Source of the DNA: Elusimicrobiota bacterium
GTDB taxonomy: Bacteria > Elusimicrobiota > Elusimicrobia > UBA1565 > UBA9628
Length of the DNA: 10,116 nt
Direction: 5' to 3'
NCBI GenBank assembly: GCA_023700845.1
Contig: JAMPYD010000043.1
Coordinates: forward strand, 1-10,116
Shown here in pieces: positions 1 through 7,770 of the stretch (its first letter is position 1; every line of letters begins with the position of its first letter). Below the pieces are notes generated by a model. It did no database searches, was not told where the DNA came from, and saw nothing but the letters and a program-made list of their open reading frames with translations. The position numbers and the translations under genes are program-made.

Positions 1-56
1 AGGTAAAGGCGGGGTTTCATCGACAGGACGTCGGAGGAACGGCGGAAACGGCTGTT

Positions 57-380
57 TTAGGCGAGAAGGCCGTCGAGGAGCTTCTTGATGTCGGCCTTGG
101 ACTGCACGCCGACGCGCTGCTCGACCATCTTGCCGCCCTTGAAGAACAAAATCGTGGGAATCGCGGAGATGCGGAAACGGCCGGGGGCGTTGGGATGCTC
201 GTCGGTGTTGAGCTTGCCGACCTTGACCTTGCCCGCGTACTCCTTGGCGATCTCCTCGATGATCGGGGTCAGCATCCGGCACGGACCGCACCACGGAGCC
301 CAGAAGTCGACCAGCACGGGCTGGGCGGACTCGAGAACCTCCTTGTCGAAGGTGTCGTCGGTGAGCTGGATTTCGGCCAT
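57..380 (-). CDS. trxA: Thioredoxin
   Basis: Small cytosolic dithiol-disulfide oxidoreductase that reduces protein disulfides and is itself recycled by thioredoxin reductase. The 107-residue protein has the usual length of bacterial thioredoxin 1. The active site WCGPC lies at residues 30-34 (redox Cys31 and Cys34). The buried acidic residue Asp25 precedes it in a DFWAPW context, and the cis-proline loop IPT is at 74-76 before the strand ILFFKGG. All hallmark residues are present, so it should be active. The ATG at 380 is supported by an AGGAGA ribosome site on the minus strand (395-390), nine bases upstream. It follows the methyltransferase at 459-1358 on the same strand after a gap of about 80 bases, but has its own strong promoter in that gap, so it is probably transcribed independently of the glycan operon. 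No thioredoxin reductase is in the window. Confidence 0.97.
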   Translation of the reverse strand: MAEIQLTDDTFDKEVLESAQPVLVDFWAPWCGPCRMLTPIIEEIAKEYAGKVKVGKLNTDEHPNAPGRFRISAIPTILFFKGGKMVEQRVGVQSKADIKKLLDGLLA

Positions 381-419
381 CTGGGAGATTCTCCTGGGGG
401 GAACGGCGGCGACCGTTTC

Positions 420-448
420 ATGATAGCAGGACCGTCAAAACGTGTCAA
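420..448 (-). promoter_or_regulatory. Sigma70-type promoter of the thioredoxin gene
   Basis: Reading the minus strand, a perfect -35 TTGACA (448-443) is followed after exactly 17 bases by TATCAT (425-420), which matches five of six -10 consensus bases. Transcription would begin near 413, giving a leader of about 33 bases that contains the AGGAGA ribosome site. This is the best-matching promoter in the window. It sits in the gap between the upstream methyltransferase stop (459) and the thioredoxin start (380). It is read directly from the sequence; use in the cell is inferred. Confidence 0.72.
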
Positions 449-458
449 GCGGAACGGC

Positions 459-1358
459 TCACTTCACGGCGTAGACGGTGATGAGGGCGGAGCGCCGCAG
501 CGCGGCGGCGGCCAGGTCGAACGGAACGGTCAGCAGCTTCGTCAGCGGATTGGCGATCCGGACCGGGATCTTCCGGTCCTTCAGCATGTGCTGGAGGGAG
601 TTGATGAAGCCGAAGGACAGCGCGTCGTGGCGCACCCGGACGACGCGGAAGCCGGCGGCCTCGACCATGCGCCGGAGGCTCTCCTCGGTGAACTGCCAGT
701 AGTGCTCCGGCACGAGCAGGTGATGCCAATAGCGCCCGAACAGGCTCGCCTCCAGGGAGTCGGAGTTGCTCGTGTCGATCGCGATGAGCCCGCCGGGCTT
801 GAGCATCTCATGGCACTTCTTGAGGCTGAGCAGGGGGTCGCGAAGGTGCTCGATGGAGAACCAGGAGGTGATGACGTCGAAGGACCCGGCCGGGAAGGGG
901 GCGTCCTGGACCTCGCCCTTGAAGAACGGGAAGTCCCGGGTGACCGCCTCCGGCACCGGGGAGATGTCCTGGCCGCTGCACGTCCATCCGAGCTCGCGCA
1001 TGAGGTAGAGGTAGCCTCCGTGGCCGCAGCCGATGTCCAGGATCCGGCCCGGCGGCCGGGGGATCGCCCGGAACAGGCGGTAGTAGACCCGCAGCGGAAG
1101 GCTGAGGCTCCCCTGCCAGGACTCGTAGTGCTCGGGGTAGTACAGCCGCATCGACTCCCGGGTCGGGGACGGGCTCGTGAACCGGAACGAGCAGTCGAGG
1201 CACTCCACCACGTCGAAGTATCGCTTCGTGCCGCGGCGGAGATTGTCGGCCCGGAGCCAGAGCTTGCTGCGCGTCGACCCGCACAGGCCGCACGCCCGGG
1301 CCTCGGTTTGGACCTTGTCCTCGTCCACGCGCACTTCCATGATGTCGGCGTCGCTCAC
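459..1358 (-). CDS. Zinc-ribbon class I SAM-dependent methyltransferase (first copy)
   Basis: Predicted cytosolic methyltransferase, probably acting on a sugar or other cell-surface precursor; the substrate is unknown. The N-terminus carries a zinc-ribbon-like pair of Cys knuckles, CGLC (23-26) and CLDC (53-56). A Rossmann methyltransferase domain follows, with SAM-binding motif I ILDIGCGHGG at 106-115, an acidic post-motif region, FDVITSWFSIEHLRDP as motif II and LKPGG further on. This layout is typical of methyltransferases in O-antigen and capsule clusters. It is the last of three coupled minus-strand genes. The GTG start at 1358 overlaps the upstream stop (1357-1355) in a GTGA junction, with a G-rich stretch before it; an ATG at 1340 would shorten it by six residues and has no good ribosome site. 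The 299-residue protein ends in TVYAVK, as does the core of the methyltransferase at 6144-7052, suggesting they are paralogues. Confidence 0.88.
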   Translation of the reverse strand: MSDADIMEVRVDEDKVQTEARACGLCGSTRSKLWLRADNLRRGTKRYFDVVECLDCSFRFTSPSPTRESMRLYYPEHYESWQGSLSLPLRVYYRLFRAIPRPPGRILDIGCGHGGYLYLMRELGWTCSGQDISPVPEAVTRDFPFFKGEVQDAPFPAGSFDVITSWFSIEHLRDPLLSLKKCHEMLKPGGLIAIDTSNSDSLEASLFGRYWHHLLVPEHYWQFTEESLRRMVEAAGFRVVRVRHDALSFGFINSLQHMLKDRKIPVRIANPLTKLLTVPFDLAAAALRRSALITVYAVK

Positions 1359-2566
1359 CGAAGCCCCCCCGCCCGCCGCCGGCGCAGCAGCTCCTCGAAG
1401 CCGGCGCCCGCGAGCATCAGCACGATGATCATCAGCGGCACGCGGTAGCGGATCGGCGCCTGGCTGATCGAGAAAGCGCCGGTGACGAGGACGATCGTCG
1501 GCACGAAGAACATCCGGACCCACGGATCGCGGCGCTTGACCCAGATTCCGAACAGCGCGAGCGGGATGAGCCAGCCGTCGGAGCCGAGGGCGGTCAGGGC
1601 GACCACCCAATAGCTGTGCGTATAGGCGCGGTCGTGCGGCAGAAGGCGCCAGAGCTTGACGGAATGCTCGGCCATCGTCGCGACGAACTTCAGCGGGTTC
1701 GCCAGGAAGTAGGCCTTGGAGGCCGCCATGTAGGCCTTGTGCAGGGGGATCTCCCCCTCGATCCTCGAGATGGCCTGGAAGGTCTCGTCGGCGCGGAGCC
1801 GGCGCGTCTGCTCCTCGCTGCCGAGGAGGTCGTACGGGATCGTCATGCCGATGTAGATCTCGCCGCCGACGTTCGAGGAAAAAGGGATCACCTCGCGGAA
1901 CACGAGCCAGTTGCGTCCCGCCCACGCCCCGATCATCAGGACGACGGGCAGGGCGAAGGAGGCCCCCCGCGCCAGGCGCATGCCCGGCCTCTCGGTCCAG
2001 GCGAGGGCCGCCGCGGACCACAGGCAGGCGGCGGCCCAGGCGCCGTTGGCCAGGCACAGCCACCCCGCGAGGAACCCCGCGCCCAGCGCGGCCGCCGCGC
2101 CCTTCCAGCGGACGAGGACGTACAGCAGGAGCACGAGCAGGAACGCCAGGAAGTCCTCCCGGAAAAAGTAGCCGGCGTAGTAGATGAAATAGGGATAAAA
2201 CACGCAGGCCCAGAACGCGAAGCGGGCCGCGACCGGGGAGAACAGGCGCGCGGTCAGGCCGTACAGGAGGCCGGCGGTCAAAGTCGACAGGAGCACCTGG
2301 GCGAGGAACACGTACATCCGGTGCGCCGCGAAGATCTTGTAGATCAGCGCGACGAACAGGATATACCCGGGCTCGCGCCGCGCGGTCGGGACTCCGCCCG
2401 GCGGATCGCTGTACACGCCGGAGGCCAGCAGGCCCCGCGCGATCGGCTCGTACTCGTAGGAGCCGATCGCCGTGGGCTGCTCGGCCTTGTGGTAGGCGTG
2501 GATCGTAAATCCCAGGCGCAGCGCCAGGGCCAGGACCAGACCGGCGATCAGCTCGCGCCGGCTCAC
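1355..2566 (-). CDS. GT39/ArnT-like multi-pass membrane glycosyltransferase candidate
   Basis: A 403-residue integral membrane protein with roughly nine or ten hydrophobic segments, of the GT-C (PMT_2/ArnT-like) type that transfers sugar from a polyprenyl-phosphate donor on the outer face of the inner membrane. The first membrane span is at about 5-22. It is followed by a short loop with YEYEPIARGLL and a REPGY motif, as in ArnT-like proteins where an acidic residue in this first loop is the catalytic base. Further spans include VFLAQVLLSTLTAGLLYGL and FLAFLLVLLLYVLV. A soluble loop (GSEEQTRRLRADE region) lies in the middle and a basic tail RRRR ends the protein. The start is GTG at 2566, overlapping the stop of the preceding gene as GTGA, so translation is probably coupled. 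Upstream extensions of the frame run inside the neighbouring gene and are not real. Specific sugar and acceptor are unknown. Confidence 0.8.
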   Translation of the reverse strand: MSRRELIAGLVLALALRLGFTIHAYHKAEQPTAIGSYEYEPIARGLLASGVYSDPPGGVPTARREPGYILFVALIYKIFAAHRMYVFLAQVLLSTLTAGLLYGLTARLFSPVAARFAFWACVFYPYFIYYAGYFFREDFLAFLLVLLLYVLVRWKGAAAALGAGFLAGWLCLANGAWAAACLWSAAALAWTERPGMRLARGASFALPVVLMIGAWAGRNWLVFREVIPFSSNVGGEIYIGMTIPYDLLGSEEQTRRLRADETFQAISRIEGEIPLHKAYMAASKAYFLANPLKFVATMAEHSVKLWRLLPHDRAYTHSYWVVALTALGSDGWLIPLALFGIWVKRRDPWVRMFFVPTIVLVTGAFSISQAPIRYRVPLMIIVLMLAGAGFEELLRRRRAGGLR

Positions 2567-4347
2567 GCGCCCTTCTCCTTCAAACGGTAGATCTCGATGA
2601 GGGGGTTGACCGTCGTCGAGGTCGGGTCGATCGAGATCCACGGGAAGAGGCGCCCGCGCGGGAACTCCGCGACCCGCTCGTAGCGCGCCAGCATCGGGCC
2701 CAGGTACCTGCGGTCGTCGTGATCGGGGATCGTCAACGCCAGGTACGGCGGCAGCTTCTCGGGCGGCAGGACCGGGGCCAGGCGCGGCTCCATGAACTGC
2801 AGGCGGTAGAGGTCGAAGCGGAAGTGCGGGGAGTTCGAGGGCTGGGGATACCGGAGGAGGCCGATCGTCTCGCCCGCGGGGATGTTCTTCTCGATCCACC
2901 GCCCGGCGAGGACGTGATTGGAGCGCTCGCCCTCACCGAGGCGGTAGTTGTGCGCGTAGGACAGGCCCTGGCAGGCGAGGCCGGCCAGGACGATCGCCGC
3001 CGCCGCCGTGCCGAAGCGCCCCGCCGACCCCTTCTGCGCGCGCAGCTCCTGCAGCAGCCGGCCCGCGAGCAGGGAGCCGACCGCGACCCAGCCCATGAAG
3101 TAGCGCACCTGGCGCGCCGACCCGACGTTCCCGATCGTCGCGGTGGACGCGATCGCCGCCAGGAAAACGACGGCGCACAGCAGGAGGACCGGCTCGCGCC
3201 GGCCCTTGACCAGGCCCAGCAGCGCGCCGCCGAACATCAGCACCAGCGCGGGATCCGTGACCGAGCGCCGGAGGGCGCCCATGGTGAACAGCCACGGATG
3301 CGAGAGGTTGAAGGCGCTGTAGGTCCTCAGCACCTCCACCTCGAGCATCGCCTCGCGGAAATCGAACGCCCAATAAGGGCTCGCGGCGAAAAACACGGCG
3401 ACGGCGCACAGGCCCGCGAGCAGAAGCCCGGACGCCTCGGGCCCGGGGCGGCAGGGACGGCCGTCCGGCTCGTGCAGTCCGGCCAGGCGCATCGCCCCGG
3501 CCGCGCCGACGATCAGGCAGGCGGGCCAGGCCCCCAGGAACAGCGCCACCGCCAGGCCCGAGAGGGCCCCGGCCGCCGCGTAGCGCTTGAGGCCTCCGGA
3601 CTCGAGAATCCGCGCGCTCCATTCCAAGGTCAGCAGGACGGCGAGCGGCCAGACGCTGTGGGGCTTCATGACGTGCGCCTGGACCACGGCCGCCGGCAGC
3701 ATCAGGTACAGCGCCCCGCCCAGGGCGCCGGCCTCGGCCCCGACGCGGCGGCGGCCGATCCACAGCAGCATCAAGGCGCAGGCGATGTAGGACGCGACCG
3801 AGAGAAGGCGGCCGGCCAGGTACATGCCCCCCATGTCGGCGGGATTGGCCAGATAATGGAGCAAAGAGCTCTTGACCGCGACCAGGCCCGTGACCGCGCC
3901 CGCGCCCAGAACGGCTCCGACCGCGTAGATGTACGGGGCGCCGTAGGTGAACAGGTGCGGGTTGAATTGCAGGCGCTTGGGCCTCATGCGCGAGAGGCCC
4001 AGCAGGATGCTCTGCTCGTCCTCGTGCTCGGAGCGGAGGTAGAACGAGCGATAGGAGTTGAGCAGCTCCTTCGGAGGAACTTTCCAGCCGGCGGGCGTGA
4101 CGACGACGCCGGTGAAGGTGCCGCTGGCCTCCGGATTGATCATCAGGTTCGCGCCGAGGACCTGATGCAGGGCGGCCCACGAGGAGGCGAGCTCCTGCTG
4201 GAACGCCGGGCCGTCGAGGCCCGGAGGCAGCACGCGCGCCAGGCGCTCCGGCCCCGGCAGGCCCCAGCGGATGCCGTACAGCCCGAGCGTCAGCCCGATC
4301 ACGATCAGCGCGGATCGTGCGTGAATTGTGGTTATTTGAAAATGCAT
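2563..4347 (-). CDS. Large GT-C-type membrane glycosyltransferase candidate
   Basis: A 594-residue integral membrane protein and first gene of the minus-strand operon. The first span is at about residues 12-30. A long periplasmic-type loop (about 31-135) ends in FNPHLFTYGAPYIYAVGAVLG, a pattern seen in GT39-like proteins. About ten further hydrophobic segments follow, including LLSVASYIACALMLLWIG and LVLMFGGALLGLVKG. The last 130 or so residues (from about SYAHNYRLGEGERSNHVLAG) are hydrophilic and would face the periplasm, as the soluble C-terminal domains of GT-C enzymes do. Function is inferred from topology: transfer of a lipid-linked sugar outside the cytoplasm. It could also be a non-enzymatic membrane protein. 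The ATG at 4347 gives a plausible N-terminus directly before the first span; a good ribosome site is not obvious. It is divergent from the epimerase gene at 4404 across only 56 bases. Confidence 0.76.
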   Translation of the reverse strand: MHFQITTIHARSALIVIGLTLGLYGIRWGLPGPERLARVLPPGLDGPAFQQELASSWAALHQVLGANLMINPEASGTFTGVVVTPAGWKVPPKELLNSYRSFYLRSEHEDEQSILLGLSRMRPKRLQFNPHLFTYGAPYIYAVGAVLGAGAVTGLVAVKSSLLHYLANPADMGGMYLAGRLLSVASYIACALMLLWIGRRRVGAEAGALGGALYLMLPAAVVQAHVMKPHSVWPLAVLLTLEWSARILESGGLKRYAAAGALSGLAVALFLGAWPACLIVGAAGAMRLAGLHEPDGRPCRPGPEASGLLLAGLCAVAVFFAASPYWAFDFREAMLEVEVLRTYSAFNLSHPWLFTMGALRRSVTDPALVLMFGGALLGLVKGRREPVLLLCAVVFLAAIASTATIGNVGSARQVRYFMGWVAVGSLLAGRLLQELRAQKGSAGRFGTAAAAIVLAGLACQGLSYAHNYRLGEGERSNHVLAGRWIEKNIPAGETIGLLRYPQPSNSPHFRFDLYRLQFMEPRLAPVLPPEKLPPYLALTIPDHDDRRYLGPMLARYERVAEFPRGRLFPWISIDPTSTTVNPLIEIYRLKEKGA

Positions 4348-4370
4348 TTTCGAGCCCGGTCCGATTCATT

Positions 4371-4400
4371 ATTGTATAATTGCGGCGTCAAAGGGCACAA
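4371..4400 (-). promoter_or_regulatory. Candidate promoter of the minus-strand glycan operon
   Basis: On the minus strand TACAAT (4376-4371) matches five of six -10 bases. A weak -35 candidate TTGTGC (4400-4395) lies 18 bases upstream. Transcription would begin near 4364 and give a leader of about 17 bases before the ATG at 4347. The -10 box overlaps the plus-strand TATAAT at 4375-4380, so polymerase cannot occupy both at once. The -10 is convincing, the -35 is not. Confidence 0.45.
4375..4380 (+). promoter_or_regulatory. Perfect -10 box for the epimerase operon
   Basis: A perfect TATAAT in a small AT-rich island between two divergent genes. Transcription would begin near 4387, leaving a leader of about 17 bases that contains the ribosome site AAAGGG (4390-4395), eight bases before the ATG at 4404. 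I found no convincing -35 hexamer at 16-18 bases, so the promoter may need an activator or rely on other contacts. Confidence 0.55.
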
Positions 4401-4403
4401 ACC

Positions 4404-5425
<1,022 letters not shown>

Positions 5426-5429
<4 letters not shown>

Positions 5430-6157
5430 TCTCCGTCATCCTGCTGGCCTACAACGAAGAGAGCTCTCTTCCGCTGTTGATCCCCGAGCTGGAAAGCACG
5501 CTCTCCTCGATCCCCGGCCCGCACCGCTTCGTCGTCGTCGACGACGGCTCGCGCGACCGGACCGCCGAGACGGCCCGCGAGCTGGCCGGGAAATATCCCG
5601 TCGTCCTGGCCTCCCACCCGGTCAACATGGGCGTGGCCAAGGCCTTCGACACGGGCCTGCGCCTCGCGCTGCGCGACGCGGCGCCCGAGGACCTGATCTT
5701 CACCATGGAAGGGGACCGGACCAACGACCCCGCCTGCATTCCCGAGATGGTCCGCCTGCTGCGCGACGGCCGCGACATCGTCTGCGCCTCGCGCTACCAT
5801 CCCGGCGGGAACTACATCGGCTTCCCCCTCAAGCGCCGGATCCTGAGCGTCGGGGCCAACACCTTGGCCCGCCTCATCTTCCGCGTCCCGGGCGTCAAGG
5901 ACTACACGATCTTCTACCGCGGCTACCGCGCCGCCGTGCTCCAGCGCGCGCTCGAGGCCTACGGCGACCGCTTCATCGAATGCCGCGGCTTCGCCTCGAA
6001 CGCCGAGATCCTCGTCAAAACCGCGAAGGCGGTCCCCCTCGACTGCGGCGAGGTCGCGATGATCTACCGCTACGACCTCAAGCCCGGCGTCAGCAACATG
6101 AAGATCGCCAAGAACCTCCTGGAATATCTGAAGCTCTTCCTGAATGTCCTCCGCTGA
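5426..6157 (+). CDS. GT2 family glycosyltransferase (polyprenyl-phosphate sugar synthase-like)
   Basis: A 243-residue GT-A-fold enzyme that probably moves a sugar from a nucleotide donor to polyprenyl phosphate or a glycan precursor on the cytoplasmic face. The N-terminus ISVILLAYNEE (2-12) is the classic GT2 start. VVVDDGSRDRT (36-46) carries the nucleotide-binding acidic residues. The metal-binding DxD position reads EGD (95-97), and CASRYHPGG follows at the usual place. No C-terminal membrane spans are visible, so it resembles the soluble Dpm1-type subgroup rather than the two-span GtrB type. Its ATG overlaps the upstream stop as ATGA (5426-5429), a sign of translational coupling with the epimerase. 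The GT-C proteins encoded nearby would be natural users of a lipid-linked sugar, which supports the polyprenyl-phosphate role by context only. Donor and acceptor are unknown. Confidence 0.9.
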
Positions 6158-7052
6158 CCGTCCCTGCCCCGCCTGCGGCGAATCCGGCGCGCGCCCTCTC
6201 TTCGAGAAGGCCGGGTACCGGGTGCTGGAGTGCTCCTGCGGAACCGCGTTCACCGCGCGCCTGCCCTCGGCGGAGGAGCTGACCGCGCATTACGGCCTGG
6301 ACTACTTCCAGGGCAACCCGGAGAAGTTCGGCTACGTCGACTACTCCGCCGAGGAGCCTTTTCTCCTGCAGAGCTTCGGGGCCAAGGTCGAGCGCCTGCA
6401 GCGGACCCCGGGGCCCGGGCGCGTCCTCGACGTCGGCTGCGCCACGGGAGGGTTCCTCAAGCTTCTGGGCCCGGCATGGGAGCGCCGCGGCATCGAGCTG
6501 TCGCGCGAGCTCCTCGACTCGCAGGCGGCGACGCCCGGCGTCTCGGTCTGGAACGGCGACTTCCTGCAATACCCCCGGGAGAACGGGCCCTTCGACGTGC
6601 TCACGATGTGGGACGCGCTCGACCACATCCCGGACCCCGCCGCGGCGCTGCGCAAGGCGCACGCGCTGCTCCGCCCCGGCGGGACGCTCGCGATGAACCT
6701 GGGCGACCGGGACAGCCTTTTCGCGCGCGCGCTGGGCCGGCGCTGGCACCTCTACATCCCGCCGACGCACCTGACCTATTTCACGCGCGGCTCGCTGACC
6801 GCGCTGCTCGAGCGCTCCGGCTTCCGCGTCGTGCAATGCGAATACGAGGGCAAGTGGGTGCCGCTGAGCCTGTGCTTCTTCCGCCTCAGCTACATCCTCA
6901 CGCACCCGTTCTTCCGGTGGCTGTCGGACCGCTTCTCCGAGTGGAGGATCGGGCAGCTCAAGGCCTACATCAACCTGCGCGACGTGATGACGGTCTACGC
7001 CGTCAAGATCGAGCCCGCCGGGTCCAGCCGCAGCGCCGAGCCGGTCGGATAG
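6144..7052 (+). CDS. Zinc-ribbon class I SAM-dependent methyltransferase (second copy)
   Basis: A 302-residue predicted methyltransferase with the same architecture as the protein at 459-1358. Cys knuckles are CPAC (8-11) and CSC (30-32), the latter one residue shorter than the usual CxxC. SAM motif I is VLDVGCATGG at 94-103, followed by FDVLTMWDALDHIPDP and LLRPGG. A late segment with RWHLYIPPTHLTYFT parallels YWHHLLVPEHYWQFT in the first copy. The conserved core ends in TVYAVK, after which 14 extra residues run into the opposing SDR gene. The start ATG overlaps the end of the GT2 gene by 14 bases with no clear ribosome site, so reinitiation coupling is likely. Probably methylates a sugar made or used by this operon; the substrate cannot be read from sequence. 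The tail overlaps the gene at 6995-7732 by 58 bases in antisense. Confidence 0.88.
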   Translation: MSSADRPCPACGESGARPLFEKAGYRVLECSCGTAFTARLPSAEELTAHYGLDYFQGNPEKFGYVDYSAEEPFLLQSFGAKVERLQRTPGPGRVLDVGCATGGFLKLLGPAWERRGIELSRELLDSQAATPGVSVWNGDFLQYPRENGPFDVLTMWDALDHIPDPAAALRKAHALLRPGGTLAMNLGDRDSLFARALGRRWHLYIPPTHLTYFTRGSLTALLERSGFRVVQCEYEGKWVPLSLCFFRLSYILTHPFFRWLSDRFSEWRIGQLKAYINLRDVMTVYAVKIEPAGSSRSAEPVG

Positions 7053-7732
7053 GCGCAGTCGTCGAGCGCCAGCGCCACGAAGGCCTGCGCCGCCACCGCC
7101 GGGCTCTTGATCGTCTTCGGATCCTCTCCGGGCGCGGCCGCGGCCCGCATCTTGGTCGCCGTCGGCCCCGGGCTCAGGGTGTAGAAGCGGATTCCCGCGC
7201 CGCGCGCCTCGTCGGCCCAGACCTGGGTCATGCCCTCGAGCCCGAACTTGCTCGCGGCGTACGGCCCCCAGCCGGCCGTCCCCTTCCGCCCCTGGCCCGA
7301 CGACACGTTGATCACCACGCCGCGCTCCCGCTTCTGCATCGAGGCCTTCAGCACCTCGCGCGTCACGAGGAACGGGCCGTCCAGGTTGGCGGCCATCGTC
7401 GCCCGCCAGTCCGCGAAGGAGGCCTTGGCCAGCGGGCCCATGGGCCCCAGCACGGCCGCGTTGTTGATCAGGACGTCGATCGGGCCGAGCTCGCGAAGCA
7501 CGGCGGCGATGAACTCCGAGACCTGCCCCTCGTCGGACACGTCGCAGCTTTCGGCGACGACCTTCGCCCCGAGCGCCCTCAGCTCGGCGGCGACGGCCCC
7601 GAGATTCCCCGCGTCGCGGCCGCAGATCGCGACGGACGCGCCTTCCTTGGCGAAGGCGGCGGCCGCGGCCCTGCCGATGCCCTGGCCGCCGCCGGTGACG
7701 AGGACCGTCTTCCCTCGGAGGCGTCCGTTCAT
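6995..7732 (-). CDS. Short-chain dehydrogenase/reductase (classical SDR, FabG-like)
   Basis: A 245-residue NAD(P)-dependent oxidoreductase of the classical SDR family, cytosolic. The cofactor motif TGGGQGIG is at 13-20, followed by CGRD, the DV pair at 64-65, NNAA (90-93), the structural Asn116, the catalytic Ser145 within NVSSG, and YAASK (Tyr158, Lys162), then SPGPTATKM. The full catalytic tetrad is present. It resembles 3-oxoacyl-ACP reductases and general alcohol/ketone SDRs, so the substrate is undetermined. I chose the ATG at 7732 because it gives the usual short N-terminus before the Rossmann strand. An ATG at 7762 would add ten residues but would place the TATAAT box inside the gene. 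With the 7732 start the transcript would be nearly leaderless. Its 3' end runs 58 bases into the methyltransferase gene on the other strand. A role in the glycan locus is not evident. Confidence 0.9.
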   Translation of the reverse strand: MNGRLRGKTVLVTGGGQGIGRAAAAAFAKEGASVAICGRDAGNLGAVAAELRALGAKVVAESCDVSDEGQVSEFIAAVLRELGPIDVLINNAAVLGPMGPLAKASFADWRATMAANLDGPFLVTREVLKASMQKRERGVVINVSSGQGRKGTAGWGPYAASKFGLEGMTQVWADEARGAGIRFYTLSPGPTATKMRAAAAPGEDPKTIKSPAVAAQAFVALALDDCAYPTGSALRLDPAGSILTA

Positions 7733-7738
7733 GGCGGG

Positions 7739-7746
7739 ATTATAAT
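7739..7746. promoter_or_regulatory. Palindromic bidirectional -10 element
   Basis: ATTATAAT is its own reverse complement, so a perfect TATAAT is present on the plus strand (7741-7746) and on the minus strand (7744-7739). It is the AT-rich centre of a 38-base gap between the divergent SDR gene (start 7732) and membrane protein gene (start 7771). Plus transcription would begin near 7753, 18 bases before the ATG. Minus transcription would begin at or within a base or two of the SDR start codon. No good -35 hexamer is visible on either side. Confidence 0.5.
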
Positions 7747-7770
7747 AGATTTCTGATACCATAGCCCCCG

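Noticed and set aside
1..56. Possible terminator or gene beyond the thioredoxin 3' end
   Set aside because: I see only a weak GCCG/CGGC symmetry without a U-tract and no coding frame that can be supported in 56 bases.
195..1448. Long plus-strand open frame over the thioredoxin and first methyltransferase
   Set aside because: It crosses two genes with definite motifs on the other strand and shows only low-complexity charged sequence.
1359..2063. N-terminal extension of the first methyltransferase frame
   Set aside because: The extension is Arg/Pro-rich sequence with no motif and lies out of frame inside the GT39-like membrane gene; the GTGA junction at 1355-1358 marks the true start.
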